In this document: positions 33,748 through 39,194 of the stretch, in pieces
How positions within the stretch are numbered: position 1 is the first letter of the stretch
Layout: each line of letters begins with the position of its first letter
Assembly: GCF_001591465.1 (NCBI RefSeq)
Contig: NZ_BCUY01000035.1
Span: forward strand, 1 to 39,194
DNA: 39,194 bases
Direction: 5' to 3'
Origin: Cytobacillus firmus NBRC 15306
GTDB taxonomy: Bacteria; Bacillota; Bacilli; Bacillales; Cytobacillaceae
The notes under the pieces: generated by a model
The model's input: only the letters and a program-made list of their open reading frames with translations
What the model was told of the DNA's origin: nothing
Databases searched by the model: none
Position numbers and translations under genes: made by a program

Positions 33748-34329
33748 ATGTTTGGCCGAGTAATGAATAGAACGAGCCATATACAGCCATACGGCCATTT
33801 AAATCAAAATGTATACTATGATCCATTTTATATGGGGACCAATGGCCAATATTATATGAGGCAGCAGCCATTGCAGAATTATAACCAAGCTGCCGGACCG
33901 TATAATTCTTATTATTCGCCTTTTAATATGGAATACCAGCAGACGCAGCAAATGGCAGGAATGCAGCAAAGTTTTCCGCATCAGCCCTATCCGCAGCAAA
34001 ATTTTGATCCCGGATATTACTCACATACAGGTTCACATACAGGTTCAAAAAATGCAGGGATATTTCAAAACCCTTTAGAATCTGAGGAATATTATGGAAA
34101 TCAGCCAAATAAGCCAGCTGCTCAGCAAATACCATACATGAATCCATATCCAAAGCAATCCTTCATCCCAAAACAGCCATCCGGCGTGCAAAGCATTATG
34201 AATTCGTTTAAAGCGCAGGATGGATCACTGGATCTCAATAAAATGGTTGACACAGCGGGACAGATGATGTCTGCAGTCACGCAGGTATCATCCATGGTTA
34301 AAGGGATTGGCGGAATATTTAAATCTTAA
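33748..34329 (+). CDS. yppG: YppG-like protein, Gln/Tyr/Pro/Asn-rich
   Basis: A 193-residue protein with a low-complexity N-terminal part (about 10-140) dominated by Gln, Tyr, Pro, Asn and Met, including a short tandem SHTGSHTG. A more regular C-terminal segment (VQSIMNSFKAQDGSLDLNKMVDTAGQ region, about 147-193) is typical of the YppG family. This composition resembles spore coat proteins; association with the spore surface is inference. TTG 33742 is in frame, but ATG 33748 has GGGGAGG at 10 nt and is preferred. A strong terminator follows. It closes the part of the window that follows the B. subtilis order. Confidence 0.82.
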   Translation: MFGRVMNRTSHIQPYGHLNQNVYYDPFYMGTNGQYYMRQQPLQNYNQAAGPYNSYYSPFNMEYQQTQQMAGMQQSFPHQPYPQQNFDPGYYSHTGSHTGSKNAGIFQNPLESEEYYGNQPNKPAAQQIPYMNPYPKQSFIPKQPSGVQSIMNSFKAQDGSLDLNKMVDTAGQMMSAVTQVSSMVKGIGGIFKS

Positions 34330-34337
34330 GTGATCAT

Positions 34338-34358
34338 GGCCGCAGCGGCCTTTTTTTT
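34338..34358 (+). terminator. Terminator of yppG
   Basis: GGCC-GCAGC-GGCC (34338-34350) is followed by eight T. A GCGC pairing may extend the short stem. Confidence 0.85.
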
Positions 34359-34396
34359 ATGTTATAAAAAATCAGACTTGAAAAAAGATTAAATAT

Positions 34397-34430
34397 ATTT
34401 GAAAATAGAATAGCCGGTCTATTTTTAAAT
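34397..34430 (+). promoter_or_regulatory. Inverted repeats in the leader of the permease operon
   Basis: ATTTGAAAATAG (34397-34408) is complementary to CTATTTTTAAAT (34419-34430) with one G-T pair, around a 10-nt loop. A second small repeat, ATGACT-TTT-AGTCAT (34506-34520), ends 2 bp before the AAAGGGGGG ribosome site region of the first permease gene. These may be an operator and an mRNA hairpin. No convincing -35/-10 pair was found in 34360-34534. Confidence 0.4.
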
Positions 34431-34534
34431 ATGCAGGAAATATTATCTACAAGAATTTAATTGTATGATTGGCGAAATTTAGATAAAAGTGAAAAAATAG
34501 AATAAATGACTTTTAGTCATAAAGGGGGGTTACT

Positions 34535-35398
34535 ATGGTTCGTGCTGTGCAGCAAATTTTTATTATATTTGTATTAATTTTATTTCTTGCAGCTCTGCCA
34601 ACAATTATATCTGTTGATCCATTGAGCGGGAGTCTTAATTGGAGCTTCGAAAGTCTGCCGCAGGTTTATGGAGAGTTTATTTCTGAAATTGGCGAGGGCA
34701 GCCTTGGTACCTATGAGCTTGGGATGCAGACACGTCCTATAGCGGGGGACATTGCTGATAATTTTTTTACCAGCCTGCTGATAGTATTAATTGCTGTAAA
34801 TGCTTCTTTAATTATAAGTCTGATTTTCGGGGTATTTATCAGCCGCTTCAGGGTTACTAAGCTTTTTGGGGCATTCTTGAATATTCTTGCGGCTATACCT
34901 GACTTTATTATCATTGTGATGTCTATGATTCTTGCCGTTAAAATATATAAAGTGACCGGAATCAGGGTGATTTCACTCAGGCCGGATGGAGGAGCCCTCA
35001 ACACCTGGTTTCCCACAGTGCTTGCAGCAATTGCTCCGACGCTATATTTATTTAAACTTGTCTCGGTCAAATATTATCAGACAAGCGGGGAGGACTATAT
35101 TAAGACTGCAGTTGCTAAAGGAATGGGCTTGAATTACATAAATTTTCAGCATGTCTTCAAAAATTTAGAGCCATTTATCAAATCTGAACTGGTCAAAGTG
35201 ATTTCCCTGGCTATTGGCAATCTCTTTATTATCGAACATATTATGAATGTCTCCGGCATAACGAAATTTATTTTTCAGAGCAGCGGGGTTCAGCCGATCG
35301 CAATCGGCTTGTTTGCCATGCTTTTGATTTCTTTAATTGTCTATATTTCTAACAGACTCATATTCTATCTGTTTAAACGGGGTTTCATCTATGAATAA
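34535..35398 (+). CDS. DppB/OppB-type ABC transporter permease
   Basis: A 287-residue permease of the binding-protein-dependent (oligopeptide/dipeptide/nickel) type. About six membrane helices are visible: 5-26, 77-101, 112-138, 158-178, 222-238 and 253-280. The cytoplasmic coupling loop (EAA loop) is recognisable at about 186-209 (YIKTAVAKGMGLNYINFQHV), and FIIEHIMNVSGITKFIFQSSG matches the conserved end of DppB-type subunits. The extracytoplasmic loop between helices 1 and 2 (about 30-75) is as expected. ATG 34535 follows AAAGGGGGG. Its end overlaps the next permease-peptidase gene by 8 bp, so the two are coupled and should form a heterodimer. No ATPase or binding protein gene is adjacent. 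Confidence 0.88.
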   Translation: MVRAVQQIFIIFVLILFLAALPTIISVDPLSGSLNWSFESLPQVYGEFISEIGEGSLGTYELGMQTRPIAGDIADNFFTSLLIVLIAVNASLIISLIFGVFISRFRVTKLFGAFLNILAAIPDFIIIVMSMILAVKIYKVTGIRVISLRPDGGALNTWFPTVLAAIAPTLYLFKLVSVKYYQTSGEDYIKTAVAKGMGLNYINFQHVFKNLEPFIKSELVKVISLAIGNLFIIEHIMNVSGITKFIFQSSGVQPIAIGLFAMLLISLIVYISNRLIFYLFKRGFIYE

Positions 35399-37799
35399 GC
35401 TGCTAAAAATAAATTACTCCTTAATTATCGGAATTGTTATGGTTTCCGGATTGCTTTTTTTTAGCATATTCGGGCCTATTCTTGCACCGCATTCATTAAC
35501 TTCGATTTTAGAAACACAATATACAAACGGGAAGGTTCTGGCACCGCCATTGGAACCTTTTGAATCATCCTCCTATCCGCTGGGCACCGATAAATGGGGC
35601 TATGATATTTTATCCATGATTTTATATGGATTAAGATACACTGTTTTTATTGCAGCTGCTGTGACTGTTATAAAAATGGCATTTGGAACAATCATCGGTT
35701 TGTATGCAGGCACCTTGAAAAGGACGCCAGGCTGGCTGATTGCTTTCGAAAATGCATGGAGCTATGTACCGCTTTTTCTGATCCTGTATTTTTTTCTTGC
35801 GCCAATAAGCTTCAACAGTACTCTTAAGCAAAATGTGTTAATTGCTTACTTTATAGTCATTGCGTCAGTCATCAGCATTCCAAGTATTGTGTCTTCTGTA
35901 AGGCTTAAAACCGCTCAGTTATATAAGTCTGTTTATATTGAAGCTGCAAAAGCCCTGGGGGCAGGAAAACACCGTCTGATCTGGAAGCATATTTTGCCAC
36001 AGTTAAAGGAAACGTTCCTTGTAATGTTTATTCTTGAAATTGTGTACGTAATCGCCCTTATGGGCCAGCTGGCGCTTTTAAATATCTTTGTCGGCGGAAC
36101 CATTATGAGATATGACCCTATCATCTACCTGTCAGCAACAAAGGAGCTGGCGGGATTGGTTGGCCAGGCAAGATTAAATATTTATGGCAACACCCATATA
36201 TTATTTGTACCATTAGCGGTCCTTTTACTTTCAACTGTGTCTTTCAGTCTGCTTGCAAATGGGCTGAAGAACCGCTTTCAATCAAACTATCAGCGTACTC
36301 CGTGGATTAAGACTGGGCATGAGCCATTAATACAGCCTTCCAGAAAAAAATATGGCCAAAAAAAGAAATTCTGGTCATTCTCCGGCCCTAAAGCAGCCTT
36401 TGCTGCATTAGTCATTGCTTTTGCAGGTGCAGGTGTCTATGTTGTGGCTGCAAAGGATTCAAATGTAGGCGTCCAAAGCGGCAGCAAGGCGGATTATAAA
36501 ATTGATCTGGAAATGAATGGCGAAGGCTATTTCACTGCTAATGCAAATATCCAAATCAAAAACCAATCAGATAAAAACTGGAATGAGCTTGTCTTTTATT
36601 TCATTCCGAACGTTTTTAAAGAGGGACATACATTTGATTCTGTTGAGGGAACGTCTGAAGCAGAGATCGAAAAGGTGACAGTGAATGGGCAAAAAGCTTC
36701 TTTTAAGCTGGATGGTGATAAACTGACAATAAACTTAAAACCTGATATGAAAGATAAAAGCAGACATAATGTGGAGATCCAATATGGATTTACTGTCCCT
36801 GACAGAGGCAGCCGTTTTTCAAAAGCAGGCACAAACTATTATCTTGCTCAATGGTACCCAATGGCTGCAGTTTATCAAAAAGGCAAATGGAACAAAGAGC
36901 CTTATATGGAGGGACTGGAAACATTTCATACAGGTTTCTCTGATTTCAAAGTTTCCTATAAGCTGCCTGAAGGATATTCCCTGGCTTCCACAGCAGAAAA
37001 AGATCCGGCAAAAGGAAAGACTGAAGGGACAGTTAAAGCCAAAAAGGTCAGGGATTTCTTTATTGCTGTCATGAAGGATATGAAAGTTTATGAAACGGAA
37101 GCGCAAGACGGTGTGAAGGTCAGACTATTTTCAAAGAGCAATCATGACAAAAACCCGGAGGCATCGTTAACACTGGCCAAAAAAGCATTATCTTTTTATC
37201 AGGAGAACATTGGAGAATACCCGCATGAGCAGCTTGACATTGTTTTGGATGAAGGGCAGTTTATGGAATATCCCGGTATTGTAACCATAAACCCTTATAT
37301 TGATGATAAGAGGTTTTATGATATTTCTATTGTCCATGAAATTGCTCATCAGTATTTTTATGGAGCAGTGGCTAATGACCCATACAACAATGCGTGGATT
37401 GATGAAGGAATCACTGAATTTGCCACCTCAATGTACTTCTATGCAGGTCAAAATCAGGCTGAACAGCAGGCATTCGGCATCTCCCATTTTCGGATGGAGG
37501 CAATCGAGGAAGCTGGACTGGGCAGGCAATATTCAAATGTGCCGGTTAATGAGGTAAAGCATACCGGATATATTTATGGCCAGCCTGCTCTGGAGATTTT
37601 ACAAATGATCCAGGAAAAGTATACCCTGAAAGGGGAATCCCCTAAGGAAGTGGGGATGCAGTTCCTGTCCGATTATTATCAAAAATTCCGCTATAAAGAG
37701 GTCGATACGAGGGAGTTTATATCCTTCACAAAGGATTACTTCAGTGTTCCGACCGGCTATTTCAATAATTGGATTGATACATCTAAATTGAACAGTTAA
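35391..37799 (+). CDS. Fusion of a DppC-type ABC permease and an M1-type zinc peptidase
   Basis: An 802-residue protein in one uninterrupted frame. Residues 1-295 are a DppC/OppC-type permease: helix 1 with ILAP, the SYPLGTDKWGYDILSMILYG block (61-80), and an EAA loop at 182-204 (YIEAAKALGAGKHRLIWKHI, then LPQ). Residues 296-333 are very basic, so cytoplasmic. Residues 334-354 form a seventh helix, placing the rest outside. Residues about 368-802 are an M1 (gluzincin) domain: a beta-rich part, MEYPG (625-629) at the GAMEN position, zinc ligands H649-E-I-A-H653 and E672 (WIDEGITE), exactly 18 residues after H653, and a candidate catalytic Tyr at 727 or 729. The frame opens at 35337, but ATG 35391 overlaps the upstream stop and has GGGG 8 nt before. 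It may trim peptides at the import channel; that is inference. Confidence 0.9.
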   Translation: MNKLLKINYSLIIGIVMVSGLLFFSIFGPILAPHSLTSILETQYTNGKVLAPPLEPFESSSYPLGTDKWGYDILSMILYGLRYTVFIAAAVTVIKMAFGTIIGLYAGTLKRTPGWLIAFENAWSYVPLFLILYFFLAPISFNSTLKQNVLIAYFIVIASVISIPSIVSSVRLKTAQLYKSVYIEAAKALGAGKHRLIWKHILPQLKETFLVMFILEIVYVIALMGQLALLNIFVGGTIMRYDPIIYLSATKELAGLVGQARLNIYGNTHILFVPLAVLLLSTVSFSLLANGLKNRFQSNYQRTPWIKTGHEPLIQPSRKKYGQKKKFWSFSGPKAAFAALVIAFAGAGVYVVAAKDSNVGVQSGSKADYKIDLEMNGEGYFTANANIQIKNQSDKNWNELVFYFIPNVFKEGHTFDSVEGTSEAEIEKVTVNGQKASFKLDGDKLTINLKPDMKDKSRHNVEIQYGFTVPDRGSRFSKAGTNYYLAQWYPMAAVYQKGKWNKEPYMEGLETFHTGFSDFKVSYKLPEGYSLASTAEKDPAKGKTEGTVKAKKVRDFFIAVMKDMKVYETEAQDGVKVRLFSKSNHDKNPEASLTLAKKALSFYQENIGEYPHEQLDIVLDEGQFMEYPGIVTINPYIDDKRFYDISIVHEIAHQYFYGAVANDPYNNAWIDEGITEFATSMYFYAGQNQAEQQAFGISHFRMEAIEEAGLGRQYSNVPVNEVKHTGYIYGQPALEILQMIQEKYTLKGESPKEVGMQFLSDYYQKFRYKEVDTREFISFTKDYFSVPTGYFNNWIDTSKLNS

Positions 37800-37820
37800 T
37801 AGACCCAGCTTATTTAACCC

Positions 37821-37860
37821 AAACAAAAACAAGCAGGCATGATACTGCTTGTTTTTGTTT
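37821..37860 (+). terminator. Terminator of the permease-peptidase operon
   Basis: A 16-bp perfect stem, AAACAAAAACAAGCAG (37821-37836) with CTGCTTGTTTTTGTTT (37845-37860), has an 8-nt loop and a T-rich 3' arm. The A-rich left arm could also end hsp20 transcripts on the minus strand. Confidence 0.9.
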
Positions 37861-37895
37861 AACCAGACTCTATAAAACTGGAATCGCAGTCAGGA

Positions 37896-38366
37896 TCAGC
37901 TCTCATCAATCAGGATTCTTTTTCCCTGCTGCTTAGGTACTGTGATTTGCAAAAGCCCATTTTGGTAAACTGCTTTTACTTTCTTTTCATTAACTTGCTG
38001 TGGAAGCGGAATGGTCCGGCTGGAACGCTGCATGCTTTGCTGTCTGCGGAAAATTTTATTTTTTTCATCTTCTTCCGTTATTATCTCAGCGGATTTAACT
38101 GAAATGGTTATATAATTGTCCAGGATATCAATCTGTATTTGCTCTTTATTTATTCCCGGAAGTTCCGCACTAATGATATGTTCCTTTTCAGTTTCAGCAA
38201 CATCAACATGGAAGGAAGAAGAAGCTGGGAAGGGATTTTTAAAGAAATCATCCATTGTCTGCAGAAATCCTCTGCCAGGTTTTTCATGGAAAAGCTGATT
38301 CATCGATCTCATCAAATCCCCAAATGGTTCGTTTCGATCCTTTTTCTTTGGATCCTCCATATCCAT
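37896..38366 (-). CDS. Hsp20/alpha-crystallin small heat-shock protein
   Basis: A 156-residue small heat-shock protein, an ATP-independent holdase chaperone. The alpha-crystallin domain (about 52-145) starts at SFHVDVAETEKEHIISAELPG and ends with the signature AVYQNGLLQITVPK (A-x-x-x-x-G-L-L). The N-terminal arm is short and charged (DPKKKDRNEPFGDLM). The longer frame to 38462 has no ribosome site; GAGAGGGG precedes ATG 38366, with ATG 38360 an alternative. It has relatives in the spore coat (CotP-type) as well as general stress proteins, and the promoter cannot decide between them. It lies after the crp/fnr-type gene, from which a terminator separates it. Confidence 0.88.
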   Translation of the reverse strand: MDMEDPKKKDRNEPFGDLMRSMNQLFHEKPGRGFLQTMDDFFKNPFPASSSFHVDVAETEKEHIISAELPGINKEQIQIDILDNYITISVKSAEIITEEDEKNKIFRRQQSMQRSSRTIPLPQQVNEKKVKAVYQNGLLQITVPKQQGKRILIDES

Positions 38367-38450
38367 CCATCCCCTCTCAAAAACAGGTTTTTTCAACATA
38401 TCGTATGCCGCCCATTGGGTGGATGTTCCTGTTGAGTCATCAGGGAAAAG

Positions 38451-38470
38451 AAAAAACCGCATAGTGCGGT
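38451..38470 (-). terminator. Terminator of the Crp/Fnr-family gene
   Basis: On the minus strand ACCGCA-CTA-TGCGGT is followed by six T, immediately after the regulator's stop codon. Confidence 0.85.
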
Positions 38471-38472
38471 CT

Positions 38473-39165
38473 TTAAAATATTGTCTCTAATAGCTGATCA
38501 GGGTTTATGATTAAATGTCCATCCTGGTCTGTTTCGATTAACATTTCTTTTTTCATCTTGGTTAATGTCCTGCTGACCGTTTCCCTTGTGGTGCCAATCA
38601 TATTGGCAAGGTCTTTATTGGTAAAGTCCCCTTTTAAAACAAAGCTGCCGTTTTCAAGCTTTTTCCCATGCATTTTGGCAAGCCGGATAAGCAATTTAAT
38701 GATTTGCTCATAAGTATTGTTTAAAATTTGCGATTCCAGCCGCTCCTGCAGATCGACAATCTTCTCGCCAAGGACTTTAAACACCTTAATGCATAACTCC
38801 GGATTCTCAATAAGCACCTTTTCAAATTGCGAAATAGGCACAACAACGAGCTGAGCGTTTTCCAGCACTTCGGAAAAAGCCGGGTACCCGCCTTTTCTGA
38901 AGAATCCCACATGAGGGAACATCTCGCCTTTTGCTAAGATGGCAACAATCTGTTCTTTGCCATTAATATCACTTCTATAAATCTTAACTCTGCCGTTGTT
39001 AATGAAATAAACATTATCCAGCGGGTCGTCCTGCAGAAAAACATGACTTCCTTTTTTCCATTCCCTGGATATGGATATCTCAACTATCTTATCCAGTTCT
39101 TCGCTGTTCAGCTCTTTAAAAAGAGAGAACTGGGAAAGAACTGCCTTAATTTCTTCTGCTTTCAT
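38473..39165 (-). CDS. Crp/Fnr-family transcriptional regulator
   Basis: A 230-residue regulator with an N-terminal cyclic-nucleotide-binding-type beta-roll (about 10-120), a long dimerisation helix (about 122-160) and a C-terminal winged helix (about 170-225). The recognition helix TTRETVSRTLTKMKK (192-206) is typical of the family. There is only one cysteine (C125), so an Fnr-type oxygen-sensing Fe-S cluster is not possible, and it is not the B. subtilis Fnr, which carries cysteines near its C-terminus. The cAMP-contact residues of Crp are not evident either, so its effector is unknown. The ATG has AGGTGG upstream. It lies near the right edge; its promoter is beyond or at the window end. 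Confidence 0.9.
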   Translation of the reverse strand: MKAEEIKAVLSQFSLFKELNSEELDKIVEISISREWKKGSHVFLQDDPLDNVYFINNGRVKIYRSDINGKEQIVAILAKGEMFPHVGFFRKGGYPAFSEVLENAQLVVVPISQFEKVLIENPELCIKVFKVLGEKIVDLQERLESQILNNTYEQIIKLLIRLAKMHGKKLENGSFVLKGDFTNKDLANMIGTTRETVSRTLTKMKKEMLIETDQDGHLIINPDQLLETIF

Positions 39166-39194
39166 AATCCACCTCTTGCTTCTGTCCTATTAAT

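Noticed and set aside
35337..37799. Permease-peptidase fusion as a sequencing artefact
   Set aside because: The join is read through a sensible seventh membrane helix with a basic flank, and both domains are complete. That fits a natural fusion better than a lost stop between two genes, although only resequencing or orthologues can prove it.
38473..39165. Identification of the regulator as Fnr
   Set aside because: Only one cysteine is present, so no Fe-S cluster can be ligated as in Fnr; only the wider Crp/Fnr family is supported.

Overview
This is chromosomal DNA from an endospore-forming, low-GC Bacillaceae bacterium. Gene order follows the Bacillus subtilis ypiA to yppG region almost gene for gene: ypiA-ypiB-ypiF-qcrABC-ypjA-ypjB, ypjC-ypjD-dapB-mgsA-bshB1-bshA-cca-birA-panBCD-dinG, ypmA-tseB-aspB-asnS-dnaD-nth-ypoC, ponA-recU, then the ypp genes. 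Bacillithiol synthesis (bshA, bshB1), an SspM-type spore protein and the menaquinol:cytochrome c reductase genes all fit that assignment. The extra genes and the two interspersed repeat families suggest a genus outside the B. subtilis group, but the species cannot be read from the window. No tRNA, rRNA, CRISPR, prophage or transposase was seen.

Region 1 (1-8713) holds an interspersed repeat, an unrecognised amidohydrolase-like protein, the TPR protein YpiA, the ReoY-type regulator YpiB, YpiF, the bc-type respiratory complex qcrABC, and the membrane proteins YpjA and YpjB. A second copy of repeat family A lies just before ypjB. A different structured repeat (family B) lies just after it. A YugP-type membrane zinc peptidase follows.

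Region 2 (8777-17814) has ypjC on the minus strand. A tightly packed plus-strand run follows: ypjD, dapB (lysine/DAP), mgsA (methylglyoxal), bshB1 and bshA (bacillithiol), cca (tRNA CCA end) and birA (biotin ligase/repressor). The pantothenate genes panBCD come next behind a leader with its own promoter-like site and terminator.

Region 3 (17983-27558) holds dinG (exonuclease plus helicase fold without Fe-S cysteines), an exported degenerate metallo-beta-lactamase-like protein, the 56-residue ypmA, tseB, aspB, asnS, and the dnaD-nth-ypoC operon. Region 4 (27589-34329) holds recU-ponA on the minus strand, yppC, a minus-strand sspM, a small coiled-coil gene, yppE, yppF and yppG.

Region 5 (34535-39165) departs from the conserved order. 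It has two overlapping genes for an oligopeptide-type ABC permease pair. The second permease is fused, in one uninterrupted reading frame, to a seventh membrane helix and a complete M1-type zinc peptidase domain predicted to lie outside the cell. No ATPase or solute-binding gene accompanies them. This possible cleave-and-import (or cleave-and-sense) membrane protein is the most unusual item here. An Hsp20 chaperone and a Crp/Fnr-family regulator close the window. Many start codons given here sit downstream of the longest open frame because a Shine-Dalgarno site and family alignment favour them; each such choice is noted.
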